NCBI RefSeq assembly: GCF_032452875.1
Contig: NC_083882.1
Location: 57,365,614 to 57,429,613, forward strand
DNA from: Bos javanicus
Taxonomy: Eukaryota > Chordata > Mammalia > Artiodactyla > Bovidae
Length of the DNA: 64,000 nt
Direction of reading: 5' to 3'
Shown here: piece by piece, positions 11,823 to 23,126 of the stretch
Numbering within the stretch: position 1 is the first letter of the stretch
How the letters are laid out: every line of letters begins with the position of its first letter
The notes under the pieces: model-generated
Told to the model about the DNA's origin: nothing
Database searches by the model: none
What the model saw: the letters and a program-made list of their open reading frames with translations, nothing else
Translations under genes and position numbers: made by a program

Positions 11823-12034
11823 TTATGTGCGTGTTAGTCACTCAGTCTTGTCCAACTCTTTGCTATCCCATGGATTATAGCTCACCAGGCTCCTCTGTCC
11901 ATAGAATTCTCCAGGCAAGAATACTAGAGTGGGTTGTCATTTCCTTCTCCAGGAGATCTTCCCAACCCAGGGATCAAACCCAGGTCTCCTGCACTCCAGG
12001 CAGATTTTTTACTGACTGAGCTACCAGGGTAGCC
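11823..12034 (-). mobile_element. Bov-tA SINE, antisense
   Basis: Reverse complement of a full Bov-tA: 'gtgttagtcactcagtcttg' on the left, 'gatcttcccaacccagggat' in the middle, and the tRNA-derived head ('gactgagctaccagggtagc') on the right. The head abuts a microsatellite. Confidence 0.9.
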
Positions 12035-12076
<42 letters not shown>

Positions 12077-12098
12077 TACATACATACACACACACACA
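12035..12098. repeat. Compound (TA)n-(CA)n-(TACA)n microsatellite
   Basis: An alternating tract of about 64 bp: TA repeats, then CA repeats, TACA units and CA again. It borders the head of the adjacent SINE, not its tail. Likely polymorphic in length. Confidence 0.95.
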
Positions 12099-12152
12099 TG
12101 TATGTAAACTTTCCTACTTAGAAATAATCTGACTTCAGATATATTCATATAT

Positions 12153-12437
12153 GTTCAGTTCAGTCGCTCAGTCATGTCCGACTCTTTGCAATCCCATGGA
12201 CTGCAAAATGCCAGGCTTCCCTGTCCATTACCAACTCCTGGAGCTTTCTCAAATTCATGTCCATTGAGTCAGTGATGCCATCCAACTAGCTCATCCTCTG
12301 ATATCCCCTTCTCCTCCCACCTTCAACCTTTCCCAGTATCAGGGTCTTTTCAAATGAGTCAGTTCTTTACATCAGGTGGCCAAACTATTGAGGTTTCAGC
12401 TTCAGCATCAGTCCTTCCAATGAATAGTCAGGACTGT
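12153..12437 (-). mobile_element. BovB 3' fragment, antisense
   Basis: 'gttcagttcagtcgctcagt' to 'catcagtccttccaatgaat' is the reverse complement of the BovB 3' end. The flanks share a short TA-rich motif (atatat), compatible with a target duplication but not decisive. Non-coding relic. Confidence 0.85.
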
Positions 12438-13526
12438 ATATATATTTAAGTAAAATTCACATATGCATATAATTGAATTCCATTTTGTGTTTATTTCATT
12501 TATTGTCTCAAACATTTAACTGCCTTAAAAAAAATAAACATGTACATCAATAAAGCAAATGTAGTTAAGGAAACATATTTTGTTACAAAATCATGAGCGG
12601 GATTAAATGGTTAAAAGAGAATGTTTTTAGAGTTCCTAGGTAGAGGTTTCTGGACTGACATTATCTATACCTGCTTTTCTTAGTGATATCACTGCTTTGG
12701 AAAGCAGTGGTTTAAAAAGCTATACAAACTTTCCAGGGTGCTCAAAATGTTTATGTGTTTATAGATACAGATTTTCTTTAGTCCTTCTTAGATAAGCTAT
12801 TCTTCCTTTGGTAACTAGAGACATTCAAGATCCTGCCTTCAAAGGATTTCTCTTCCTGACATGAGATCATAGAGTTTAGCAGATGCTACTGGCATTTTTG
12901 ACACTGAAATAAAATGTTTTTTCATTAGTGAATAAAAAACAGCCATCTGTAAAAAGAAAGGGAGCCTGGGGCAGGGACAAAGATGAAAGAAACTACTACT
13001 CTTATATAACCTGGAACTTGGGACCTGTCATCTTTGTTTGACAGGGTCTTAAAGTGGTACTGGGTCAAAACAGGCAGACAAGAGGGGAGGCTTTTAGTGG
13101 AAAAAATAGCATCATCTAGCCATTTGTTAAATACTGTTATTAAGAATCATCTCTGATGCTGTGTGCTTTTTGTTATCATTACTTAATGCAGTTGCCACTG
13201 CCCTGCAGACGCCGACCTGATTTGCAGGGACTCTTTCATGACTCATAATTGTTTGGCTTTTAAAGTCTCCAAAAAGTCAGTCACAACAATCCGTTTTCCC
13301 ACACACCATTGCATTCTTTATTCCTAAATCATGGTGATTCTTAAGAGCAGAAGGTTAAAAAAACATCAAAACTATAGCTCTTCAAAACCCTGCCTGTGTG
13401 AAACTCAGATTATTTAGACTATTTAAACTTATTTGTTGTGAGTAGCTCCATTCCCCCCAGTCAGGAGATATTCTGCCTTGAAGTAACAGAAACTTTATAA
13501 AATTTATGATTTATCCTGCCTTCCTG
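12438..13526. other. Intron without recognisable feature
   Basis: No exon or clear repeat. The stretch around 13140-13300 ('ctgccctgcagacgccgacc') is somewhat GC-richer than its surroundings. Confidence 0.45.
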
Positions 13527-13871
13527 TTGTTGCTGTTGTTCAGTCGGTAAGTACTGTCCTACTCTTTGTGACCCTATGGACTGCAGCACGCCTGGTTTCC
13601 CTGTCTTTCACCATCTCCTGGAATTTGCTCAAACTCGTGTTCACTGAGTTGGTGATACCATCTAACCATATCATCCTCTGTCTTCCCTTTTCCTCCTGCC
13701 CTAATCTTTCCCAGCATCAGGGTCTTTTCCAATAAGTTGGCTCTTCGCATCAGGTGGCCAGAGTATTGGAGCTTCAGCTTCAGCATCAGTCCTTCCAATG
13801 AATATTCTGAGTTGATTTACTTTAGGATTGACTGGTTTGACCTCCTTGCTGTCCAGGGGGCTCTCAATGGT
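13527..13871 (-). mobile_element. BovB 3' fragment, antisense
   Basis: 'gttgctgttgttcagtcggt' to 'ctgtccagggggctctcaa' is the reverse complement of the BovB 3' end. Short minus-strand frames inside it are remnants of the ORF2 C-terminus and 3' UTR. Confidence 0.85.
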
Positions 13872-14317
13872 TGTCTTCCTCCATACATATAACTTGTTCC
13901 TGAGCATCTCCTCTCTATTGTAAGGGAATTATGGAAATGGTTGAACAGAGTTCATACACAGCTGGGGATTTTTGTGACACTGTTATGATTTTAAAGGTCA
14001 TATATAAGTTTTGAGAATGAATTAATGAATGGACTTGCTAAGTCTCCTGTCTGATCTGTCTAGTTCATTTATACCCACAATATAGCAGACACTAGACTAA
14101 GCACCACAGAGATGTCATAAAGAACAAAGATGTGGTCTCTGTCTTCCTGCAGTCGACATGTACAAGCATTGGTGGTAAAGGGCTCAAAATTATTTTTCCT
14201 GATTTCTATGGTGAAAAAGCAGCAAAGCTCCCAGTGGCCTATTTCAGACTGTCAGTGAGGTCAGCTAGTTCATAAAATTTCCCCAAATTTAAAAGTTGGC
14301 TCTTGTGAGTAGGTACT
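13872..14317. other. Intron without recognisable feature
   Basis: Possibly old repeat sequence around 14080-14170 ('agcagacactagactaagca'), too diverged to assign. Confidence 0.4.
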
Positions 14318-14490
14318 GTTGCTGCTGCTGCTGCTAAGTTGCTTCAGTCTCGTCTGACTCTGTGCGACCCCATAGACGGCAGTCCACCAGGCTCCGCCGT
14401 CCCTGGGATTCTCCAGGCAAGAATACTGGAGTGGGTTGCCATTTCCTTCTCCAATGTATGCATGCATGCTAAGTCACTTCAGTCGATACT
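14318..14490 (-). mobile_element. BovA SINE, antisense, with extra partial copy
   Basis: A (GCT)n tract at 14320-14335 is followed by 'cgaccccatagacggcagtc' and 'gattctccaggcaagaatac'. It then continues into a second, truncated SINE start at about 14466-14487 ('gctaagtcacttcagtcg'). It resembles a BOV-A2 dimer with most of its second unit missing. Confidence 0.85.
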
Positions 14491-14924
14491 AGCATGTGAG
14501 AAGCGAGGAAAGATCTCAGTGTAGGGAAAGGTACACAAAAAACGGAGGCAGTGTGTCAAAGGACTTCATTACCAGGAGACCATAAGATGCCTCAGAACAG
14601 AAGCAACTGTTCTTCATTCTCCGTCACCAGTTTGTTTTTCCTTTTGACTATGAAAAGATAACCATAAGAAAATGTTGACACAATTCATCTATACCTTCTC
14701 CACACTCAGAGGGGAAACAGATGAATTTTAACCAACTCTTCCCACATAGCCCCCACCTCCACTGTCACTTCTGTCTTCTACCAAACATCATTAGATTTAG
14801 AGAAACCCTATTATTTACAATTTTCTGAAGTTTAAAAAAACCCCAAATTATAAAAAACTCAAAACTGAAACATTTAATTACCTGTACATTATTTATTAAG
14901 TGGTAAGTTGTACCACTTGTGAAG
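14491..14924. other. Intron without recognisable feature
   Basis: No gene or repeat identified. Confidence 0.4.
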
Positions 14925-15894
14925 AAGGAGAGTGAAAGAGCCAACTTTAAATACTAAAAAGCTAAGATCATGACATCTGACTCGTTACTTAATGGCAAAT
15001 AGAAGGAGAAAAGGTGGAAGTAGTGACAGATTTCCTCTTCTTGGGCTCTAAAATCACTGCAGATGGTAAATCAGAAGATGTTTGCTTCTTGGCAGGAAAG
15101 CTATGACAAACCTAGACAGTGTGCTGAAAAGTAGAGACATTATTTTGCTGACAAAGGTCTGTATAGTCAAGGCTGTGGTCTTCCCAGTGGTCACGTTTGG
15201 TTGTGACAGCTGGACCATAAAGAAGCTGCTGCTGCTAAGCTGCTTCAGTCGTGTCTGACTCTGTGCGACCCCATAGACGGCAGCCCACAAGGCTCCCCCA
15301 TCCCTGGGATTCTCCAGGCAAGAACACTGGAGTGGGTTGCCATTGCCTTCTCCAGTGCAGGAAAGTGAAAAGTTAAAGTGAAGTCGCTGAGTCTTGTCCG
15401 ACTCTTAGCGACCCCATGGACTGGGGCCCACCAGGCTCCTCCATCCATGGGATTTTCCAGGCAAGAGTACTGGAGTGGGGTGCCATTGCCTTCTCTGATA
15501 AAGAAGGCAGAACCCCAAATAATTGATGCCTTTGAACTATGGTGCTGGAGAAGACGGAGAGTCCCTTGGACATCAAAGAGATCGAACCAGTCAATATTAA
15601 GGGGAATCAACCCTGAATACTCATTGGAAGGACTGATCCTGAAATTGGAACTCCAGTATTTTGTCATCTGATGTGAACAGCTGACTCATTGGGAAAGTCC
15701 CTGACGCTAGGAATGAGGGCAGAAGGAGAAGAGGGCATCAGAAGATGAGGTGGCTGGATGGCATCACTGATGGAATGGACATGAACTTGGGCAAATTTCA
15801 GGAGACGGTGAAGGACAGGGAAGCCTGGTGTGTTGCAATCCACGGGGTCACAGAGTCATACACAACTGGGCGACTGAACAACAGAACAACAATT
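14925..15894 (+). mobile_element. BovB 3' third, interrupted by a SINE
   Basis: Starts near the end of the reverse-transcriptase region ('ggagagtgaaagagccaac') and runs to the 3' end ('gggcgactgaacaacagaac'). The 15226-15497 block splits it. The pieces on each side rejoin in BovB order: 'tgtgacagctggaccataaa' then 'gaaggcagaaccccaaataa'. Frames are broken. Confidence 0.88.
15226..15497 (-). mobile_element. BOV-A2 dimeric SINE nested in BovB
   Basis: Two BovA units in tandem on the minus strand, with a short (GCT)n tract at the left as the reversed tail. The duplication ataaagaag at 15217-15225 and 15498-15506 marks the insertion into the BovB copy. It therefore post-dates that BovB insertion. 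Confidence 0.93.
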
Positions 15895-16010
15895 TGTACT
15901 AAGGATATTTAATGTGTTCATAAGTACAATTTAATATCTCCTCTAAATATTGTTTAAAGCCAAAATCAAAGAATGTCATGTTGGAATCAGTCATTACAAA
16001 GACATTGTCT

Positions 16011-16203
16011 GCTTCCCTGTGGCTCAGATGGTAAGGAATCTGCCTGCAATGCGGAGACCCAGGTTCGATCCCTGGGTGTAGAAGATCCCCTGGAGAAGGA
16101 AATGGCAATTCACTCCAGTATTCTTGCCTAGAGAATTCCATGGACAGAGAAGCCTGGTGGGCTACAGTCCATGGGGTTGCAATGAGTTAGACACAGCTGA
16201 GCA
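16011..16203 (+). mobile_element. Bov-tA SINE
   Basis: 'gcttccctgtggctcagatg' is the tRNA-derived head, with a B-box-like 'ggttcgatccctggg' at about 16063. The body contains 'ttcttgcctagagaattcca' and ends 'acacagctgagca'. It is a SINE, not a working tRNA gene: no acceptor-stem pairing is retained. Confidence 0.9.
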
Positions 16204-16929
16204 AGTACAGTTTCTTTCTTTCCTTTGCAAAGACAAGAGTTCCTCTGTTGTTTAGAGTTTCCTGTGCCAATGTAGATAAGGAGAAATGTATTGAATGTAG
16301 GCCCTGGACCCTGGAACTTGCACCATATCATAGGAAAAACTTAGTTATCTAGAATTAGAATTGTGTTTAATAAAATTGGGGTTCTCTCAAGGCATTAGGA
16401 TGAGATTAACCATTAGTGTCTTATTAATGAATTAGGGAGCTGAGATATGTATATATTTTGCTCTATCTCAATGCTGCTGTTACACTTCAAGAATATTCAT
16501 AGGTGCCTTTGCCTAAATGGTTATGTGATTATCTGATCTTTTTTACTTATTGTCTGGTTAGGAAAACCTTTCTTATTGGTAAAGCTGCCTTTAGTCAGCA
16601 CCGTCTGCTATGGTAGCTTCCCATATTTAGCTTCTAGGACAGCATATAATTTAAAATGCTTATTATTTTCCAGATAGTCATTTGTCATTTAATACCTGCC
16701 ACTTATTTTATTAAAATACTTTTCTCTTATGGCATGTATTTGTCATCCTGTCCTCCATTCAAAATGCCAGTATTTAATAATTATACCAGTAAGTCCACTG
16801 CATCAACTTCCCACTATTCACTTTAAGATAAAGCTATCCACTTATCCTGATGGCTGGACTATAAGGCCATATCTGTTTTGTTCACTGTTTTCCACTTACG
16901 CCTATAATAGTAACCATGACAGAAGAACA
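16204..16929. other. Intron without recognisable feature
   Basis: No exon found. The 76-codon + strand frame at 16729-16959 has no recognised similarity. Confidence 0.45.
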
Positions 16930-16959
16930 CTGAATCAATACTCGTTGGTGAGAACTTAA

Positions 16960-17135
16960 CTCTATATTGGAGGGGATGTTTGTCTCCTACTTTGTGAATG
17001 AGGAAACCAGTGAATGCAGAGATTGGCATGTGCAAGTCCGCATAGCTAGCTGAGAGGCAGAACCAGAATTCAAATCCAGGTCTGTCTACTGCCCAAGAAT
17101 GAGCCTTTAATTCTAGGCTGCACTAACTCCTATAG
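16960..17135 (+). repeat. MIR-like SINE
   Basis: 'gtgaatgaggaaaccagtga', 'gcatagctagctgagaggca' and 'gaattcaaatccaggtctgt' follow the MIR order. Confidence 0.6.
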
Positions 17136-17307
17136 GGTGAAAAATGCTAAGGTTAAGAAAAAGACACGCTTGTCAGCATGTAATGGGTGCTTATTAAACA
17201 TTTTTTTATGCAAACTGGAATATAAAAGACCACTTTTGTACTCATTTTATTCTCCTTTTGCTGTTCACTACTCTATCCTCAATGACTGAAGCAAGTATTT
17301 GGATCTG

Positions 17308-17582
17308 CTGCTGCTGCTGCTAGGTCACGTCAGTCGTGTCCGACTCTGTGCGACCCCAGAGAGAGCAGCCCACCAGGCTCCCCTGTCCCTGGGATTCTCC
17401 AGGCAAGAACACTGGAGTGGGTTGCCATTTCCTTCTCCAATGCATGAAAGTGAAAAGTGAAAGTGAAGTCGCTCAGTCGTGTCCGACCTCTAGCGACTCC
17501 ATAGACTGCAGCGCACCAGGCTCCTCCATCCATGGGATTTTCTAGGCAAGAGTACTGGAGTGGGGTGCCATTGCCTTCTCCC
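17308..17582 (-). mobile_element. BOV-A2 dimeric SINE, antisense, with TSD
   Basis: A two-unit BovA dimer with a reversed (AGC)n tail at the left and a perfect 11-bp duplication, atttggatctg, at 17297-17307 and 17583-17593. Little decay, so probably young. Confidence 0.94.
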
Positions 17583-17868
17583 ATTTGGATCTGAGTAGGC
17601 ACTAAAAAGATTTGTTGAATAATACATGCTCTTTTGTTTCTTCAGCATGTAGTTCAAAGTAGTTGCTGAGTATGTTAGATATGTGTGTGTGTGCATGTAT
17701 GTGTTTTAAGTTAGTGAAAGCTGTACCTCTGAGTTTTAATAATGCAACTTTCATGAGATATGATTTGTTTCCATCTTTTTTTTTTTTTTAGGACGTATTT
17801 CTTATTGTCCATATAGGAGCATGCCGAAAAGGACTGCCATGGGCAGTTCCAGAAAATACTGGCTAAAA
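17583..17868. other. Intron with T-tract
   Basis: A degenerate GT-rich tract near 17680 and a (T)13 run near 17779-17791. The T-run followed by 'ag' looks acceptor-like, but I see no reading frame that would support an exon. Confidence 0.4.
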
Positions 17869-17883
17869 GATAAGCAATGCTGT

Positions 17884-18173
17884 TTTGAACACAGTGGGGA
17901 AAGGAGAGGGTGGGATGATTTGAGAGAGTAGCTTTGAAACATGGACATTACCATATGTAAAACAGATACCCAGTGGGAATTTGCTGTGTGCAGGGGACCC
18001 AAAGAGAGTACTCTGTGACAACCTACAGGAGTGGGATGGGGAGGGAGGTGTGAGGCAAGTTCAAGAGGGAGGGGACATATGTATACATATGACTGATTCA
18101 TGTTGATCTATGGCAGAAACCGACACAATACTGTAAAGTAATTATCCCCCAATTAAAAATTAAATTAAAAAAG
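17884..18173 (+). mobile_element. L1 3' UTR fragment with TSD
   Basis: 'ttaccatatgtaaaacagat', 'gtgggaatttgctgtgtgca', 'gactgattcatgttgatcta' and the final A-rich tail are the L1 3' UTR in sense orientation. The flanks gataagcaatgctgt (17869) and gataagcagtgcttt (18174) form a 15-bp duplication with two mismatches. Confidence 0.85.
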
Positions 18174-19039
18174 GATAAGCAGTGCTTTAATGGCTTTCCA
18201 AATGCTTTACAGAATTACAACTTTGTATCTAGCTTCTAAAAAGGAGTGGGAGTGCATTAGGAAAGATTCGCATCAGTAAATCAGCAATTGAGAGCCATTT
18301 TTTCCTGCCTACCAAGCTAATTAATGTCCTGACCACTCCTGCCTTGTGTTTTAATTTTTACTTTTTTAAGTGATAAATTATCTGTAAGTTTTTGCTAACT
18401 TTAGCATACTGCTGCCATTAAAAAGAGATGTAGTTTTTCCCTATTAAAAATGATAGGAGCTTATCCATCTCTAGACCTGAGATCAGTAACACCAGTCTTT
18501 AAAATTCAGACATCTTCTGTTCTGACCTCCTTTCCTTCTTCTTGTTTGCAGCCCGCAGGGACTGTCACTCACTGGCTGAACGTCAGATGCCCACGGCACT
18601 GCCACCTGCCTCCTCGGGGCATTTCCTTCTTCCCTTCCCACCCTCAAAACTCCAACCACCTTGTTTCCTGACTTGGTTTTTGCCAAGGGAAATAATAAAC
18701 CCAGATTAAGTTTAACCTAAGCTAAGGTTTAGTGGCTTGCTATACCTGCACACTTTCCAAATCATAGTTTTCAAAATAACTTGTAAGCTGCACAGAAACA
18801 ACTTTTAAAAATTTAATAAATATGACTTTATTTTAATATTTGTTAGAAGAAAAAAACGTAACTGGCCAAACTTGTTTTTTTTAGATGTTGTTATTTTTGC
18901 AAAGTCTATTTTTTTAAGAAAGAGTGCAATCTAAAGAAAAATATATTAAATAGGTGGTTTTAGCTGTAGCAAAAAATATATGGATATATGAGTAAATTTT
19001 GAGAAGCAATGGCATATTGTATCTTGTCTAATTACTTCC
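18174..19039. other. Intron with exon-like patch at 18502-18720
   Basis: Mostly AT-rich. Around 18533-18551 a pyrimidine-rich tract ends in 'ttgtttgcag'. It is followed by GC-richer sequence and by AATAAA near 18693. This is described as a candidate finding; I do not call a gene here. Confidence 0.4.
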
Positions 19040-19260
19040 CAGATGACAGTTGTCATTTATCTAGCACCTAAGAAGTCTGGCACTCACAATAGTTGTTTTA
19101 TACTCATCAGCCACCATCTTCACAATTTTTCAGAGAAATAAACAGGCCTATTATTACCATTTTATAAATAAGACTGTGGAAAATTTAATTAAGGCTTTGT
19201 GCACAGTAACTCAAGATAAGAAGTAGGAAATGGGTCTTCATCTCTGTTATCCCAACTGCA
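19040..19260 (+). repeat. MIR-like SINE
   Basis: 'cagttgtcatttatctagca', 'attaccattttataaataag' and 'tgtgcacagtaactcaagat' follow MIR order, diverged. Confidence 0.6.
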
Positions 19261-19892
19261 AGTTATGTTGTCACAAAATTAAAGGAATATGAATTCTTCC
19301 ACTTATCTTGGTTTAAAACAGAAGGCATTGTGGTGTGTTGGTTTTTAATAGTCTCCAAAAAGGAAAGATTAGGAGGAGGAAAAGAAATGTTGGGTACCTT
19401 CACTAATCCACATTTCTTTTAAAAACTCAAATGAGTATACTATTAGTTTAGCTGTGAGGCTTCCAAAGAGCTTGGAGGATTTGCTGTAAAAGATGCAACA
19501 TATTTCTGTCAAGGCTTGCCAAGGGGAGTTTAGTTTACAGAAGCAGGTGTTCCTAGAACTGGGAGGATTCTGAGACTGCCTGATTCAAAAATTTTCAGCC
19601 TGTCCAAGGAGCTCTACAGGGGCTTCTGCATGAGTTCCAGGAGACCCACGAACTCTCTGACATTGCATGTATAATTATATGAATATGTAAGTATGTGTAT
19701 TTTTTCCCCTCTCGATATTGCCTATTACCAAAGAAGAGTTAAAAACCACTAGTCTTGTCTTGACCTATCATTCTACTGATTAGGGAACTAAGCTACCAAT
19801 GATGGAGGAAACTATACAAGTAAAAAAAGTCAAACCTCTAATCTTAAATGACATCCATGGGTGCTTCAAAGAGCTAATCTTTTTATTTCTTT
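19261..19892. other. Intron without recognisable feature
   Basis: Around 19560-19760 the sequence ('aaaattttcagcctgtccaa', 'taccaaagaagagttaaaaa') may be an old diverged repeat. No exon is apparent. Confidence 0.35.
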
Positions 19893-22800
19893 GTTGCTGT
19901 TGTTCAGCTGCTAAGTCGTGTCCAGCTCTTTGTGACCCCATGGATTGCAGCACACCAGGCTTCGCTGTCCTTCACCATCTCCTGGAATTTGCTCCAATTC
20001 ATGTCCATTGAGTCGGTGATGCTATCTAACCATCTCATCCTCTGCCACCCCCTTCTTTTGCTGTCAGTATTTCCCAGCATCAGGGTCTTTCCCAGTGAGT
20101 CAGCTCTTCCCATCAGGTGGCCAAAGTATTGGAGCTTCCGTTTCAGCATCAGTCCTTCCAATGAACATTTACGGTTGATTTCTTTTAGGATTCACTGGTT
20201 GGATCTCCTTGCAGTCCGTGGGACTCTCAAGAGTCTTCTCCAGCATCACAATCCCAAATCATCAATTCTTCAGCACTCAGCCTTCTTTATGGTCCAACTC
20301 TCACAACCGTACACGACTACTGGAAAAAAACATCGTTTTGACTATATGGACCTTTGTCAGCAAAGTGATGTTTTAGCTTTTGAATATGCTATCTAGGTTT
20401 GTCATAGCTTTCCTTCCAAGGAGCAAGTGTCTTTCAGTTTCATGGCTGCAGTCACCATCTTCAGTGATTTTGGAGGCCAAGAAAATAAAATCTGTCACAG
20501 CTTCTACTTTTTTCCCTTCTATTTCCCATGAGGGATGGGACCGGATGCCATGATCTTAGTTTCTTGAATGTTGAGTTTTAAGCCAGTTTTTTCACTCTCC
20601 TCATTCACCCTCATCTAGAGGCTCTTTAGTTCCTTTTCACTTTCTGCCATTAAGAGTGGTATCATCTGCACATCTGAGATTGTTGATATTTCTCCTGTCA
20701 ATCTTGATTCCAATTTGTGATTCATCCAGCTTGGCATTTCGCATGATATACTCTGCATAGAAATTAAATAAACAGAGTGACAATATACAGTCTTGTGATA
20801 CTCCTTTCCCAATTTTGAACCAGTCTGTTGTTCCTTGTAAGGTTCTAACTGTTGCTACTTGACTGACATACAGGTTTCTCAGGAGACAAGTAAGTTGATA
20901 TGGTATGCCCATCTCTTTAAGAATTTTCCACATTTTTTTTTTTTTTTGTGATTCTCACAGTCAATGAAACAGAAGTAGATGTTTTTCTGGAATTCCCTTG
21001 CTTTCTCTATTATCCAGCAAATGTTCACAATTTGATCTCTGGTTTCTCCGCCTTTCCTATAGCCAGCTTGTACATCTGGAATTTCTTGGTTTACATGCTA
21101 TTGAGGCCTGGCGTGAGGTATTTTGAGCATAACCTTACTAGCAGGCAAAATGAGTGCAATTTTACAGTAGTGAACATTCTTTGGCACTGCTATTCTTTGG
21201 GATTAGCATGAAAACTAACCTTTTCCAGTCCCATGGACACTGCTGAGTTTTCCAAATTTGCTGGCTCATTGAGTGCAGTGCTTTCATAGCATCATCTTTT
21301 AGGATTTGAAATAGCTCAGCTGGAATTCCATCATCTCAACTAGCTTTTTTGTAGCAATGCTTGGACTAAAGCCCACTTGACTTCACACTCCAGGATTTCT
21401 GGCTCTAGGAGAGTGACCACACCATCATGGTCATCCCAGTCATTAAGACCTTTTTTTATATAGTTTTGTGTATTCTTGCCACCTCTTCTTCAACTCTTCT
21501 GCCTCTGTTATGTCCTTATCTTTTCTGTCCTTTATGGTGCCCATCCTTGCATAAAATGTTCCTTTGATATCTCCAGTTTTCTTGAAGAGACATCTAGTCT
21601 TTCCCATTCTATTACTTTCCTCTACTTCTTTGCTTTGTTTGTTGAAGAAGGCCTCCTGTCTCTCCTTACTATTTTCTGAAACTCTGCATTCAGCTGGGTA
21701 TATCTTTCTGTTTCTCTCTTGCTTTTGCTTCTCTTCTTTTCTCAGCTATTTGTAAAGTACTCTCAGACAACCCCTTTACCTTCTTGAATTTCTTTTTCTT
21801 TGGATTGTTTTGGTCACTGCCTCCTCTACAATGTTACGAACCTCTGTCAATAGTTATTCAGGAACTTTGTCTACCAGATCTAATCCTTTGAATCTATTTG
21901 TCACCTCTACTGTATAATGGTAAGGGATTTGATTTGGTCATACCTGAGTGGCCTAGTGGTTTTTTGCTACTTTCTTCAATTTAATCCTGAATTATGCAAT
22001 AAAGAGCTGATGATCTGAGCCATAGTTTTGCTGACTTGTATACATCTCTTCTTTTTATAGATCTTGCTTTAGCTGACTATATAGAGCTTTTCCATCTTTT
22101 GCTGCAAAGAATATAATCAATCAGATTTCATTATTGGCCATTTGGTGATGTCCATGTGTAGAGCTGTCCCTTGTGTTGTTGGAAGAGGGTGTTTGCTATG
22201 ACCAATGTGTTCTCTTGAAGAAACTCTGTTAGCCTTTGCCCTGCTTCATTTTGTACTCCAAAGGCCAAACTTGCCTGTTACTCTAGATATCTTGACTTCC
22301 TACCTTTGCATTCCAATCCCCTGATGATGAAAAGGACATCTTTTTTTGGTGTTAGCTCTGGAAGGTCTTATAGGTCTTCACAGAACTGGTCAAATTCAGT
22401 GTCTTCAGCCTCAGTGGTTGAGGCATAGACTTGGATTACTGTGATGTTGAATTGTTTGCCTTGGAAATGAACCGAGATCATTCTGTCATTTTTGAGATTG
22501 CACCCAAGTCCTGCATTTCAGACTCTTTTGTTGACTATAAAGGCCACTCCATTTCTTCTGTGTGATTCTTGCCCACAGTAGTAGATATAATGGTCATCTG
22601 AATTAAATTCATCCAACCCATTCCCATCCATTTTAGCTCACTGATTCCTGTAATGTTGATGTTCACTCTTGCCATCTCTTGCCTGGTCAGTCCAATTTGC
22701 CTTGATTCATGGACCTAACATTCCAGATTCCTGTGCAATATTGTTCTTTACAGCATTAGACTTTACTTTCACTACCAGACACATCTACAACTGGAGGTTG

Positions 22801-23126
22801 TTTCTGCTTTGGCTAAGTCTCTTCATTCTTTCTGGAGCTGTTAGTAATTGCCCTCTGCTCTTCCCCAGTAGCATATTGGACACCTTCTGACCTGGGGAAC
22901 TCATCTTCTGGTGTCATATCATTTTGTTTTCCTTTTCCTACTGTTCATGGAGTTCTCATGGCAAGAAGACTGAAATGGTTTGCCGTTCCCTCCTCCAGCT
23001 AACCATGTTTTGTCAAAACTCCCTACCATGATCTGTCTGTCTTGGGTGGCTCTGCATGGAATGGCTCATAGCTTCAGTAAGTTGTGCAAGCCCCTTTACC
23101 ACAACAAAGCTATGATCTATAAAGGG
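19893..23126 (-). mobile_element. Nearly full-length BovB (RTE) LINE, antisense, decayed
   Basis: BovB LINEs encode one polyprotein with an N-terminal apurinic-type endonuclease and a reverse transcriptase, and they mobilise BovA SINEs. Read on the minus strand, the element starts near 23126 ('cttgtgcaacttactgaagc' region), passes the endonuclease segment (about 21900-22740) and the RT segment (about 20600-21450), and ends with the 3' tail at 19893. The RT active-site box is CADD instead of YADD (about 20660-20680). Stops and frameshifts break the frame everywhere, and the longest remnant is about 98 codons. Its ~3.2 kb length is close to a complete element. I could not read a convincing target duplication. 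Confidence 0.92.
20637..20933 (-). pseudogene. BovB reverse-transcriptase relic
   Basis: A 98-codon open remnant of the RT palm region inside the antisense BovB. It shows 'EMGIPYQLTCLLRNLY', 'LCLFNFYAEYIMRNA' and 'RCADDTTL'. The first residue of the YADD catalytic box is replaced by Cys, and the element is interrupted on both sides. Non-functional. Confidence 0.85.

Noticed and set aside
15245..15667. 140-codon minus-strand open frame and overlapping frames
   Set aside because: They run through a BOV-A2 dimer and the surrounding BovB; the same peptide pattern recurs in every BovA copy in the window.
17760..17800. T13 plus AG as an exon acceptor
   Set aside because: No downstream open frame, donor or family similarity; the T-run is more simply a low-complexity tract.
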